Below, piece after piece: positions 1 through 10,382 of a stretch of DNA of 64,000 nt. The DNA is taken from NCBI RefSeq assembly GCF_002723935.1, contig NZ_BEWM01000005.1:248001-312000 (forward strand). Reading direction: 5' to 3'. Position 1 is the first letter of the stretch, and every line of letters begins with the position of its first letter. This stretch comes from Gluconobacter cerinus. GTDB taxonomy: Bacteria; Pseudomonadota; Alphaproteobacteria; Acetobacterales; Acetobacteraceae. Below the pieces are notes generated by a model, which ran no database searches, was not told the origin of the DNA, and worked only from the letters and a program-made list of their open reading frames with translations. The translations under genes and the position numbers were made by a program.

Positions 1-266
1 GTCGCTTCGCCTGTCTCTGATCCGGCATCTTCAGGAGCTGAGCCCGAAAACGTGACAGTGTGATTGGCAAAAACAAAAGTATCGCTTGCCTGTGGGGCAA
101 GGAAAAAGCGGGCAGGTAATCCGTCTATACTGCCCAGCATGGAGGGTGGCGCATTATAGTGCTCCAGTGGAACGGAGACCGCTCCATGAAGGCAATTCTG
201 CCAGGGTGCAGCTTGAGCATGCCCGCAGAATTGAAAGACGATCAGGAGAAGGGCTGTCTTACGCAT
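1..266 (-). CDS. Exported protein, N-terminal part only (runs off left edge)
   Basis: An uninterrupted reading frame on the minus strand starts at an ATG at 266 and leaves the window at base 1, giving 88 residues. The N-terminus is a textbook Sec signal peptide: MRKT, a hydrophobic stretch (ALLLIVFQF), then HAQA before APWQN, with probable cleavage after AQA. The mature part has a VPLEHYNAPP segment followed by GSIDGLPARFFLA, which loosely resembles the first strand region of retropepsin-like periplasmic proteins, but no DTG-type motif is visible, so the function is left open. An AGG lies 6 bases upstream of the ATG. The plus-strand frame across the same bases has no signal peptide and is taken as a shadow. 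Confidence 0.6.
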   Translation of the reverse strand, partial: MRKTALLLIVFQFCGHAQAAPWQNCLHGAVSVPLEHYNAPPSMLGSIDGLPARFFLAPQASDTFVFANHTVTFSGSAPEDAGSETGEA

Positions 267-352
267 GAAGTGCCTGTCGCCTTATTGTGACACAGTATGT
301 CTTTCTTAAGCGATGGGGTTGTTAAGAGCGAGGGTAGAGCAATCATGTCCGC

Positions 353-1336
353 TTATGGAATGAGAACAGCGGCTCCCTCAAAACGACCGTGGCGCAGGTC
401 ATCCAGAGCCTGATTGGCCTCTTTGAGGGCATAAGGCGTATTCGTGACTTTGATGCCCATCTCAGGAGCCAGCTTTAGAAAATCCAACCCGTCCTGCCGG
501 GTTAGATTGGCAACGGAGACGATTTCACGTTCTTCCCAAAGCGTATCATAGGAAAAAGACGGGATCGGGCTCATATGGATGCCGCCACACACGACCTTTC
601 CACCCTTGCGGACGGCTTTCAGTCCGGCCGGAACCAGAGCGCCGACAGGCGCAAACAGGATTACGGCATCAAGCGGTTCGGGGGGAAGTTCGTCTGAGCC
701 GCCTACCCAAACGGCGCCAAGGGAGCGGGCAAATGCCTGCTTCTCTGTGTCTCCGGGGGATGTGAAGGCATAAACCTCGCGTCCTTGCCAGCGGAGTACC
801 TGAATGATGATATGAGCGGCGGCTCCGAAGCCATACAGGCCGATCTTTTTGCCGTCTCCAGCTTTGCTGAGACAGCGCCAGCCGATCAGGCCAGCGCAGA
901 GCAGGGGAGCAAGATCCTTGTCTTCCCCTTTGTCACCCATGGGAAAGGCATATCGCGCATCAGCAACCGTCATGGTGGCGTAGCCACCATGACGGTTGAA
1001 GCCTGTGAACAGGGGGTGATCGCAGAGATTTTCCATCCCGTGCGTGCAGTAATAGCAATGCCCACAGGTATGGCCGAGCCAAGGAATGCCGACCCGTTCC
1101 CCGACGCTCAGGCTTTTAACGTTGCTCCCGAGCTTGTCGATCCGGCCAACAATTTCATGTCCGGGAATGATGGGAAGAGTGGGGTTGGCGAGTTCGCCGT
1201 CCACGACATGCAGATCTGTGCGGCAGACGCCGCAGGCCCCGATGCGGATGCGGATTTCGTCCGGTCCGGGTTCGGGGTCTGGCAGCTCCACCCATTCCAG
1301 AGGCTGGTGGTGTTGGCGGAGCTGCATGGCAAACAT
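353..1336 (-). CDS. Zinc-dependent alcohol dehydrogenase, MDR family
   Basis: A 327-residue medium-chain dehydrogenase/reductase, expected to oxidise alcohols or reduce aldehydes with NAD(P) in the cytosol. Visible motifs: GACGVCRTD with catalytic-zinc Cys38, GHE at 59-61, and the structural-zinc cysteines at 91, 94, 97 and 105. The nucleotide fold is around residues 163-190, but the usual GxGxxG is altered to GFGAAA. Met1 or Met4 could start it; no clear Shine-Dalgarno decides. It lies 34 bases downstream of a second zinc alcohol dehydrogenase and is probably co-transcribed with it. It resembles the AdhA-type branch. Substrate cannot be told from sequence. Confidence 0.9.
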   Translation of the reverse strand: MFAMQLRQHHQPLEWVELPDPEPGPDEIRIRIGACGVCRTDLHVVDGELANPTLPIIPGHEIVGRIDKLGSNVKSLSVGERVGIPWLGHTCGHCYYCTHGMENLCDHPLFTGFNRHGGYATMTVADARYAFPMGDKGEDKDLAPLLCAGLIGWRCLSKAGDGKKIGLYGFGAAAHIIIQVLRWQGREVYAFTSPGDTEKQAFARSLGAVWVGGSDELPPEPLDAVILFAPVGALVPAGLKAVRKGGKVVCGGIHMSPIPSFSYDTLWEEREIVSVANLTRQDGLDFLKLAPEMGIKVTNTPYALKEANQALDDLRHGRFEGAAVLIP

Positions 1337-1370
1337 GGCGTGTGCTTTCTAAAGTCTCAGGTGTCCTGTC

Positions 1371-2399
1371 TCAGGAACGGAAATCCAGAACCGTACGGCC
1401 CTGAAGGCGTCCGTTCTTGAGATTGTCGAAGATCGTGTTGATGTTCTCGATCTTGTCTGCGGTGACGACGGACTTGACCTTACCGCGGGCGAAGAAATCC
1501 ATGGCTTCGATCATGTCCAGCCGTGTGCCCACGATGGAGCCACGAATGGTCGTGCCATTCATGACCATATCAAAGATCGAAACCGGGAAGTCTCCGGGTG
1601 GCAGGCCGTTCAGAACAATCGTGCCGCCACGACGGGCATAACCCATGGCCTGCGAGAAGGCCGTGCGGCCCACAGCCGTAACCAGTGCACCGTGCGCGCC
1701 GCCAACTTCCTGCTGGATGAAGGCTGCCGGGTCCTTGTCCTTGGCATTGACGGTCAGAGCCGCGCCAAGCTCTGTAGCTGTGGCGAGCTTGTCGTCGTCA
1801 ATATCGACAGCCACGACATTCATGCCCATGGCGACCGCATATTGAACGGCCATCTGACCCAAGCCGCCAACGCCCGAAATGGCCATCCACTGACCGGGGC
1901 GTGCCTCGGTCATCTTCAGGCCCTTATAGACGGTCAGACCAGCGCAAAGCACGGGCGCAGCCTGTAGGGCATCAATGTTGCTGGGCAGATGTGCGACATA
2001 GTTCGGATCTGCGACGACATATTCGGCGAAGCACCCATTGACCGTGTAACCGGTGTCGTCCTGTTCTTTGCACAGCGTTTCCCAGCCGCCGAGGCAGTGT
2101 TCGCAGTGCCCGCAGGCGGAATAGAGCCAGGGTACACCGACTACGTCGCCGATCTTGGCGTGGCTGACTTGACTGCCAACGGCCACGATATGGCCGATGC
2201 CTTCATGGCCGGGAATGAACGGTGGGTTCGGCTTTGCGGGCCAGTCACCCTCTGCGGCATGCAGGTCGGTGTGGCAGACGCCGCAGGTATCGACTTTCAC
2301 GAGGATCTGGTTTGGCCGGATCTCGGGAATGGGAAGCCTCTCGACAGAGAGAGGCTTCCCGAACTCACGGACGACGGCGGCTAGCATTGTATCAGCCAT
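1371..2399 (-). CDS. Zinc-dependent alcohol dehydrogenase, AdhP-like
   Basis: A 342-residue cytosolic NAD(P)-dependent alcohol dehydrogenase of the MDR superfamily. Catalytic zinc ligands are in TCGVCHTD (Cys42) and GHE (His65, Glu66); structural zinc cysteines are 96, 99, 102 and 110. The cofactor-binding loop GVGGLG is intact near residue 176, unlike the downstream paralogue. The start is supported by AAGGAG eight bases before the ATG. Length and motif spacing match the AdhP group of ethanol/1-propanol-preferring enzymes. Only 23 bases separate it from pntB upstream, so the two dehydrogenases and the transhydrogenase probably form one redox-balancing operon. Confidence 0.92.
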   Translation of the reverse strand: MADTMLAAVVREFGKPLSVERLPIPEIRPNQILVKVDTCGVCHTDLHAAEGDWPAKPNPPFIPGHEGIGHIVAVGSQVSHAKIGDVVGVPWLYSACGHCEHCLGGWETLCKEQDDTGYTVNGCFAEYVVADPNYVAHLPSNIDALQAAPVLCAGLTVYKGLKMTEARPGQWMAISGVGGLGQMAVQYAVAMGMNVVAVDIDDDKLATATELGAALTVNAKDKDPAAFIQQEVGGAHGALVTAVGRTAFSQAMGYARRGGTIVLNGLPPGDFPVSIFDMVMNGTTIRGSIVGTRLDMIEAMDFFARGKVKSVVTADKIENINTIFDNLKNGRLQGRTVLDFRS

Positions 2400-2422
2400 G
2401 AGAGTGTCTCCTTGAGAAGGGT

Positions 2423-3844
2423 TTACGATGCGCCGAGAGCCTTTACGGCTTCGACCATCTTGCTGAGGACGGCCTGCGCATCACCGAAGACCATGGCGCA
2501 GTTGTCCTGGAAGAAGAGCGGGTTCTGAACGGCGGAGTAACCCATGCCCATGCCACGCTTGATGACGAAGACCTGACGGGCCTGATCCGCATTCAGGATC
2601 GGCATGCCGTAGATTGGGGAGGATTTGTCCGTCCGGGCGGATGGGTTCACCACGTCGTTGGCGCCGATGATGAGGGCGACATCCGTGTCAGCGAAGCTGT
2701 CGTTGATGTCTTCCATGTCATAGATCATGTCGTATGGGACGCCGGCTTCGGCGAGCAGCACGTTCATATGGCCCGGCATACGACCGGCGACCGGATGGAT
2801 GGCGAACTTGACGTCCACGCCTGCGGCCTGAAGCTGCTTGACGAAATCGTAAAGCTTACCCTGAGCCTGAGCGACGGCCAGACCGTAACCCGGCACGATG
2901 ATGACAGACGAAGCATAGCGCATCGTCGTGGCAGCATCGCTTGGAGCGACGGACTTGGCTTCTTTCTCGGGACCTGTTGCCGTGGAAGCGGAGGCTTCAC
3001 CGAAGTTGCTGAACAGCACGTTGGCAATCGAACGGTTCATGCCCTTGGCCATCATGACCGTCAGCAGTGTACCGGCGGAACCCACGACCATACCGGCGAT
3101 CATCAGAGCCGGATCGGCCATGACATAGCCTTCGAGACCGACAGCCAGACCCGTGAAGGCGTTGTACAGCGAGATCACGACCGGCATGTCAGCACCGCCG
3201 ATGGGGATCGTCATGCAGATGCCAGCCAGCAGGGCGCCGATGAAGAACAGCAGGGTGGCGATACCGCCGCCATCCTGATGGTACAGGAAGGCTGCCATGA
3301 TGCCGAGCAGGACGGTGAGCATAAAGACGGCAGCATTAACGATACGCTGGCCGCCGAAGCGGATCGGCTTGTTCATCCGGCCATCGAGCTTGGCCCAGGC
3401 AATGATGGAACCCGACAGGGACATGCTGCCGATCAGGCCACCAGCGACAGTGACGAGAAGCGGAACGATGCCTGTCTCTTTCGGGCCGGTCAGGGCAATG
3501 ACGGACACAGCCGCGGCCGCACCGCCACCCATGCCGTTGAAGAGGGCGACCATCTGCGGCATGGCCGTCATGGCAACGCTGCGGCCTTTCCAGCCAGCCC
3601 AGCCACCGCCGATGACAAGGGCGAGGATGGCCAGAATGACGTTGACGACCAGATGCGGCTTTGCGGCTTCAGAAACACTGAAAATGCCGAGGAAGCTGGC
3701 TGCGGTAACGAACAGCATACCCCAACCCGCCGTCACAATGCCGGAAACGGCCGTAACGGGAGAGGACATGCGCTTGAGGCCGTAGACCAGCAGGCCGGAG
3801 GCGATAAGAGCGCTGATAGCGACGATATATTCGAGGAGGATCAT
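2423..3844 (-). CDS. pntB: Proton-translocating NAD(P) transhydrogenase, beta subunit
   Basis: A 473-residue membrane protein of the proton-translocating transhydrogenase, which moves hydride between NADH and NADP+ coupled to proton entry. About nine hydrophobic segments fill residues 1-275. The NADP(H)-binding domain III follows, with the VPGYGLAVAQAQ nucleotide motif near 320, the HPVAGRMPGHMN stretch and the GANDVVNP motif near 400. The ATG overlaps the pntAB stop (ATGA), which implies translational coupling. With pntAA and pntAB it makes a three-polypeptide enzyme, as in Rhodospirillum, rather than the two-polypeptide E. coli form. In a Gluconobacter, whose oxidative pentose phosphate pathway makes much NADPH, it probably balances the two pools. 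Confidence 0.95.
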   Translation of the reverse strand: MILLEYIVAISALIASGLLVYGLKRMSSPVTAVSGIVTAGWGMLFVTAASFLGIFSVSEAAKPHLVVNVILAILALVIGGGWAGWKGRSVAMTAMPQMVALFNGMGGGAAAAVSVIALTGPKETGIVPLLVTVAGGLIGSMSLSGSIIAWAKLDGRMNKPIRFGGQRIVNAAVFMLTVLLGIMAAFLYHQDGGGIATLLFFIGALLAGICMTIPIGGADMPVVISLYNAFTGLAVGLEGYVMADPALMIAGMVVGSAGTLLTVMMAKGMNRSIANVLFSNFGEASASTATGPEKEAKSVAPSDAATTMRYASSVIIVPGYGLAVAQAQGKLYDFVKQLQAAGVDVKFAIHPVAGRMPGHMNVLLAEAGVPYDMIYDMEDINDSFADTDVALIIGANDVVNPSARTDKSSPIYGMPILNADQARQVFVIKRGMGMGYSAVQNPLFFQDNCAMVFGDAQAVLSKMVEAVKALGAS

Positions 3845-4161
3845 TTCTGCGCTCCCTTCTGCGGAGCCGCTTTGTCACTGGGCTTGAACATGGCCAGCAT
3901 ACGGTCTGTCACGACGTAACCGCCGACAACGTTACCAGCGCCCATCATGACGCCGAGGAAACCGACAACCTGTTCGAGCACGGAAGAGGCGTTGAACAGG
4001 GCTGTCAGCGCCCCCACGACCACGATACCGTGTACGAAGTTCGAGCCGGACATCAGCGGTGTGTGCAGGATAGAGGGCACGCGGCTGATGACCTCGTAGC
4101 CCGTGAAAGCCGCGAGCATGAAGATGTAGAGCGCGATGATGAAGGTCATTGCGGTGATCAT
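3841..4161 (-). CDS. pntAB: NAD(P) transhydrogenase, small membrane alpha-2 subunit
   Basis: A 106-residue membrane protein equal to the C-terminal transmembrane part of E. coli PntA. Three hydrophobic helices are visible (about 5-24, 35-58 and 62-85), including HGIVVVGAL and GVMMGAGNVVGGYVVTDRML, which is typical of this subunit. It forms the membrane domain II with PntB. It overlaps both neighbours by ATGA junctions, so all three subunits are translationally coupled and would be made in fixed proportion. The polar Lys-rich tail is short. Confidence 0.93.
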   Translation of the reverse strand: MITAMTFIIALYIFMLAAFTGYEVISRVPSILHTPLMSGSNFVHGIVVVGALTALFNASSVLEQVVGFLGVMMGAGNVVGGYVVTDRMLAMFKPSDKAAPQKGAQK

Positions 4162-5378
4162 CGTGCGGCCTCCTGTCCTGAAGCCTGTGCCGGTGCGGCG
4201 GGGGTGGCAGCCGGGGCAGGGGGTTGCGGTGCGGGCGGCGCCGGGGAATTCGGATCGACGGCCGTGCGGATGCCTTCGTTCGTGATGTAGCCATCATGAG
4301 TGAGGGCGGTGCCGGAAATGACTTCATCCGTGAAATCCAGCTGGATCTGACCGTCCTTGGTCAGGATCTGTTGGAGCAGATGCATGATGTTTTTGGAATA
4401 AAGTTCGCTGGCCTGAAGGGCGAGCATGGACGGAACATTGATCGGACCAACGATTGTGGTCGGGCCAACCTGTACCGTCTGGCCAGCCTGTGTACCTTCA
4501 CAGTTGCCGCCACCTTCTGCACCGAGGTCGATGATGACGGAGCCAGGCTTCATGGCCTTGATCTGCTCGGCATCAATCAGGCGAGGAGCCTTTTTGCCGG
4601 GGACGGCTGCTGTCGTGACGATCAGGTCAGCCCGTGCGATGTGGTCGCTGATGACCTTGCGGACCGTCTGTTTTTCTTCGTCTGTCAGTTCTCGGGCATA
4701 ACCGCCCTTGCCGGTGCCATCCACGCCGGTATCGACGAATTTGGCACCCAGAGACTGTGCCTCTTCGCGTGTTTCGGGGCGGACGTCATAGCCTTCCGTG
4801 ACGGCACCAAGACGCTTGGCCGTTGCGAGAGCCTGAAGGCCAGCGACGCCAAGCCCCATGACCAGAACCTGTGCGGCCCGCAGGGAGCCGACGGCCGTGG
4901 TCATCATGGGAAGGATCTTGGTCATATGCACGGACCCGAGCAGAACGGCGTAATAGCCGGCAAGGGTGGCCTGACTGGACAGGGCGTCCATGGCCTGTGC
5001 GCGGGAAATGCGGGGAACCAGCTCCATGGCGAAGCAGGTGACTTTCTGGTCCCGAAGGGCCTTGACCAGATCAGGGTGGTTTCGGCCGTAAATGAAAGAC
5101 ACCAGAACGGCGCCGGGCTTCATGGCCTGAACGGTTTCAATGGTGGGAGGCTGAACGGCGAGGACAATATCCGCATCGCCGAGGAGAGCCTTCCGGTCTG
5201 TTGAAAGGGTTACGTCTTTATAGGTTTCATCCGGATAGGAAGAGGCGACACCGGCCCCGTTTTCCATCGCGAAAGAGACGCCGAGGCTGCTGAGGCGCTC
5301 GACAACCTGCGGGATCAGGGCGACGCGACGTTCACCGCCTTCGTCCTGTTCTTTTAGTACCGTGATTTTTACGGTCAT
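4158..5378 (-). CDS. pntAA: NAD(P) transhydrogenase, soluble alpha-1 subunit
   Basis: A 406-residue NAD(H)-binding domain I of the transhydrogenase, related to alanine dehydrogenase. The N-terminal KEQDEGGERRVALIP motif, the VLVMGLGVAGLQALATAKRLGA nucleotide fold near residue 170, and PGSVIIDLGAEGGGN near 280 are diagnostic. The C-terminus ends in an Ala-Pro-rich tail (about 30 residues), a likely flexible linker to the membrane part. It is first in the operon, so the promoter must lie in 5379-5690. The ATG is preceded only by a weak purine stretch. Confidence 0.95.
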   Translation of the reverse strand: MTVKITVLKEQDEGGERRVALIPQVVERLSSLGVSFAMENGAGVASSYPDETYKDVTLSTDRKALLGDADIVLAVQPPTIETVQAMKPGAVLVSFIYGRNHPDLVKALRDQKVTCFAMELVPRISRAQAMDALSSQATLAGYYAVLLGSVHMTKILPMMTTAVGSLRAAQVLVMGLGVAGLQALATAKRLGAVTEGYDVRPETREEAQSLGAKFVDTGVDGTGKGGYARELTDEEKQTVRKVISDHIARADLIVTTAAVPGKKAPRLIDAEQIKAMKPGSVIIDLGAEGGGNCEGTQAGQTVQVGPTTIVGPINVPSMLALQASELYSKNIMHLLQQILTKDGQIQLDFTDEVISGTALTHDGYITNEGIRTAVDPNSPAPPAPQPPAPAATPAAPAQASGQEAAR

Positions 5379-5711
5379 AGGTTGAGATCCTGCGTCTTTA
5401 ATCTTTTGTGAAGGCGCGACTCATCCACCCCACTAAAGGGATGCAGGGGCCTGCACCTCGTTCGACTGCCATATTGACGCTATATTTGCGCCTCTTCCAT
5501 TGATGGGTGTCAAAAGAAAAAAATTTCTTTTAGTTGTCATATTGTAATCGTTTCCAGATCAGGAAAACGGCTACGATTGTTTCGGAAACGGCCAGTAACC
5601 TTTCTGTTTTTCTTTGAGTGCCCGCTGTTCGAGCCAGAGTGGATTTTCTTGTCTCAGGCTTGTAAGAGCCATCTCTTCCGACGGAACTGATTGAAAGGCT
5701 CCTGCTGCCCG
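5379..5711. other. Divergent intergenic region pntAA / dnaG
   Basis: A 333-base spacer between two divergently read genes, AT-richer than its surroundings. It must hold the promoters for the pnt operon (leftward) and dnaG (rightward). I see an A/T-rich inverted repeat (AAAAGAAA, four bases, TTTCTTTT at 5512-5531) and a TTGACA on the minus strand near 5510, but no well-spaced -10 partner for it. A 33-codon minus-strand frame at 5571-5672 is listed separately. Confidence 0.5.
5571..5672 (-). CDS. Possible small protein, 33 residues
   Basis: A short minus-strand frame from an ATG at 5672 to TAG at 5571 encodes MALTSLRQENPLWLEQRALK followed by a Lys-rich segment ending YWPFPKQS. The composition (hydrophilic, several Trp and Pro near the C-terminus) looks protein-like and there is GGAAGAG just before the ATG, though the spacing is too tight for a good ribosome site. 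It sits between the pnt operon and dnaG. I do not recognise a family. It could equally be a chance frame. Confidence 0.3.
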   Translation of the reverse strand: MALTSLRQENPLWLEQRALKEKQKGYWPFPKQS

Positions 5712-7550
5712 ATGGCATTCGACGCCGCCTTTCTGGACGAACTCCGCAATCGAACGCCGCTGGCCTCCCTGATCGGGCGTCGCAACAAGCTGGTTCGCTC
5801 CGGTCGTAACTGGAAAACATGCTGTCCTTTCCACGGGGAAAAGACTCCGTCTTTCTACGTTTATGATGATCATTTTCATTGCTTTGGCTGTGGCGCGCAT
5901 GGTGATGCGATCTCCTTTGTCATGCAGAGCGACGGTCGGAGTTTTCCTGAGGCTGTTGAGCAACTAGCCGCTGAGGCAGGCCTTGAAGTTCCGAAGCAGG
6001 ACCCACGGAGTGAGGCGCGTGCGCGGGAGGTCAAATCTCTTGGCGATGTTCTGTCCCTCGTTCAGGCCAGTTACCGGCGTCGACTCTTCCTTCCGGAAGG
6101 ACGGGAGGGGCTCGCTTATCTGCGTGGGCGCGGACTGAGTGACGCGACTATCGAACGGTTTGGTCTGGGGTGGTCTGGCGATGGGCGGCATTTGGTTGAA
6201 GAATTGCGCGCCCATGATGTGACGCCTGAAATGCTGGTTCAGGCGGGTATTTTGCGCGTGGATGACCGGGGACAGCCCAAAGGGGAACTGTTTTTTAATC
6301 GCGTGACGTTTCCGATCCGGGATCGCCGCGGCAAGCTGATTTCTTTTGGCGCGCGCACCCTGGGGGACGGGCAACCAAAATATCTCAATGGTCCGGAAAC
6401 GGCGCTCTTCTCCAAGCGGCGCACACTCTACAACCTCGATCTGGCGCGTGAGGCTGTCCACAAGGGCGCTGAGCTTGTTGTGGTTGAAGGGTATATGGAC
6501 GTCATTGCTCTGGACCAGGCAGGCTTTGGTGGTGCTGTGGCGCCGTTGGGGACTGCACTGGGCGAAGAGCAGCTTGATCTGCTGTGGCGCATGACGCCCT
6601 CTCCGATCCTGTGTCTGGATGGTGATGCGGCAGGAGCGCGCGCCGCTTTGCGGGTCTGTGAAGTCGCGCTTTCGCTGCTGTCTCCCGAACGAACGCTCAG
6701 GTTCTGCCGCCTGGACCCTAAAGATGACCCAGACAGTCTGATCCGTACACGCGGCGTTGCGGCCATGAAGGAAGCCCTGTCTGGGGCGACGTCTCTGGCG
6801 ACTGAATTGTTCGGGTTGATGACAGGGGGAATGGTTGATCCCGGTCCCGATCAGCGGGCGGCGTTGCGTGAGAAGCTTGTTGCTCTGTCAAAGCTGATCC
6901 CGGATCGGGCACTTGCGTCTGAGTATCGCAGTACGTTTCTGGATATGTTTTTCGCGCGATTCAGGCGCGGTGGTGGAAGCAAAAAGCCGTTCCAGAAGAA
7001 AGGGGCACCGCTTCCTCTTTCAACGCAGGCCCCTGGCGAGATGCGGCATATCGAGCAGGGGAGTGTGGAGCGTCTCAACATTCTGACAGCGATGCTGCTG
7101 CGTTATCCGGATATCCTTCCGGAGGTAGAGCAGGCCTATAGCAGTCTGGCTCTCCCGGTGGATCTGGATCGGATTCGCTCCGCCCTTTTGGACTGGAGTT
7201 GTCAGGACGAGGATCTGACGGAAGAGAACTGCCATCGCTGGATCGAGGCTCATGGGCTGACGGATATCGTGGCGGCCGTGACAGAAAGTCCGATGCCTCG
7301 AGAAGTGGGGCTCGGAAAAGATAGAGATGAAGTTCTCAAGATCGATGTTGTGGAGAGCTGGTGGCACTTTTACGGGCTTGTAAATTTTCGCAATTTCGAG
7401 CGCGAAGTGGCCAATGACATTCAGGCAACCATCATGCAGGTCTATTCTGGTGGAGGGGGCGGAGACTCATCTTTTCCGGAAAGCCTGCTGGCGCGGATGA
7501 GGGTTCTGGAAGCGCTGCGGCGAGGTGAGGATGTTGAAGAAGAAGGGTGA
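5712..7550 (+). CDS. dnaG: DNA primase
   Basis: Makes RNA primers at the replication fork. 612 residues from the ATG at 5712; an in-frame TTG at 5691 would add seven residues but MAFDAAFLDELR is the natural beginning. CHC2 zinc ribbon: Cys38-x2-His41 followed by CFGC near 61-64. The TOPRIM domain has EGYMD near 257 and the LCLDGDAAG motif near 302. The C-terminal helicase-binding part is divergent, with a glycine-rich insertion near 580. It precedes rpoD by 134 bases, the remnant of the classic macromolecular-synthesis order, but rpsU is not adjacent. Confidence 0.97.
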   Translation: MAFDAAFLDELRNRTPLASLIGRRNKLVRSGRNWKTCCPFHGEKTPSFYVYDDHFHCFGCGAHGDAISFVMQSDGRSFPEAVEQLAAEAGLEVPKQDPRSEARAREVKSLGDVLSLVQASYRRRLFLPEGREGLAYLRGRGLSDATIERFGLGWSGDGRHLVEELRAHDVTPEMLVQAGILRVDDRGQPKGELFFNRVTFPIRDRRGKLISFGARTLGDGQPKYLNGPETALFSKRRTLYNLDLAREAVHKGAELVVVEGYMDVIALDQAGFGGAVAPLGTALGEEQLDLLWRMTPSPILCLDGDAAGARAALRVCEVALSLLSPERTLRFCRLDPKDDPDSLIRTRGVAAMKEALSGATSLATELFGLMTGGMVDPGPDQRAALREKLVALSKLIPDRALASEYRSTFLDMFFARFRRGGGSKKPFQKKGAPLPLSTQAPGEMRHIEQGSVERLNILTAMLLRYPDILPEVEQAYSSLALPVDLDRIRSALLDWSCQDEDLTEENCHRWIEAHGLTDIVAAVTESPMPREVGLGKDRDEVLKIDVVESWWHFYGLVNFRNFEREVANDIQATIMQVYSGGGGGDSSFPESLLARMRVLEALRRGEDVEEEG

Positions 7551-7684
7551 AAAAGGCCGGGGCTAACGTTTTTTATTGCCCTGAAGTTGCTTTCTTTTTC
7601 GTCTAAACCTTGACTTACGGCTCAGGATCGACCACCTGCACGCTGCCGAATTGCTTGCTTTCGGTGGAGTTGAGGGAGAGACGC

Positions 7685-9640
<1,956 letters not shown>

Positions 9641-9651
9641 TCGTCTGGGTC

Positions 9652-10224
9652 ATGCTGCCGGCCTGGCTTCATCCGCAGGGATCATCCACCCGTTTTGAGG
9701 TGGGTGTGACTTTTCTGGAGACGAGGGCAAGCCGCCCAGCTCCGGTTTTGCCAGAGGGGGTCTCTCTTGAGAGAGTTCTCCCTCCGGCATTGCCGCTATA
9801 CCGCAAGCTCTATCGGGAAGTTGGTGAGGCATATTGCTGGTGGATGCGTCGTCCGATGCCGGACGAAAAACTTGCTGAAATTGTCCATGATCCTGACGTT
9901 TACTTCATGGTGCTCTGGCAGGCAGATGGTACGCCTCTTGGGTTCTACGAACTGGATCTGCGAGAGGGCGGAGATGCCAATCTGGCGTATTTCGGGCTTC
10001 TGCCAGCGGCCATTGGTCGTGGCTTAGGTCGGGCATTGCTGGATTCCGCGATTTCTCAGGCGTTTACGGCAGGATGTTGGCGATTGCGGGTCAATACCTG
10101 CACACTGGATCATCCCAGAGCGCTGACCAATTATCAGAAATGTGGGTTTGTAATTCAGTATGTTGTTCAGGAAATCTGGAACGTTCCTGACGAATATGTC
10201 CCGGCAGAGCTGCGTCGACTCTGA
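9652..10224 (+). CDS. GNAT-family N-acetyltransferase
   Basis: 190 residues with the acetyl-CoA binding core of GNAT enzymes: the beta4 segment ANLAYFGLLPAAIGRGLGRALLD near 115-137 contains the R/Q-x-x-G-x-G/A motif as IGRGLGRAL, followed by WRLRVNTCTLDHPRAL and YQKCGFV in the C-terminal half. The acceptor cannot be inferred. It starts 11 bases after rpoD, so it probably rides on the rpoD transcript, and a weak hairpin at 10245-10270 follows it. Confidence 0.85.
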   Translation: MLPAWLHPQGSSTRFEVGVTFLETRASRPAPVLPEGVSLERVLPPALPLYRKLYREVGEAYCWWMRRPMPDEKLAEIVHDPDVYFMVLWQADGTPLGFYELDLREGGDANLAYFGLLPAAIGRGLGRALLDSAISQAFTAGCWRLRVNTCTLDHPRALTNYQKCGFVIQYVVQEIWNVPDEYVPAELRRL

Positions 10225-10244
10225 GTTTATCCTTGATTTCCGTT

Positions 10245-10270
10245 AGGCTGCATGATTAATGCAGCCTTTC
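10245..10270 (+). terminator. Hairpin with short T run after the acetyltransferase gene
   Basis: A perfect 8-bp stem (GGCTGCAT and ATGCAGCC) with loop GATTA is followed by only three T residues. It may be a weak intrinsic terminator or a processing site separating the rpoD transcript from the rpsF operon. Confidence 0.5.
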
Positions 10271-10382
10271 CCTGCCGGGCGATGTGGCGTCGCGCCGGCT
10301 ATACCCGCGCTTTCCCCAAAGATTGCACTGTCTCCGGCACGGGCTGGACCAGTTGGGTTGACCTTATCCGAAGGGAGTTTTC

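Noticed and set aside
5437-5520. TTGACA on the minus strand as -35 of the pnt operon
   Set aside because: The next TATA-like hexamer is about 23 bases away, too far for a sigma-70 promoter.
5512-5531. A/T inverted repeat AAAAGAAA...TTTCTTTT as an operator
   Set aside because: Low-complexity A/T tract; expected by chance in an AT-rich promoter spacer.
10271-10382. S6:S18 ribosomal-protein leader motif before rpsF
   Set aside because: Several short GC-rich pairings are possible but I could not place the conserved bulged CCG structure with confidence.
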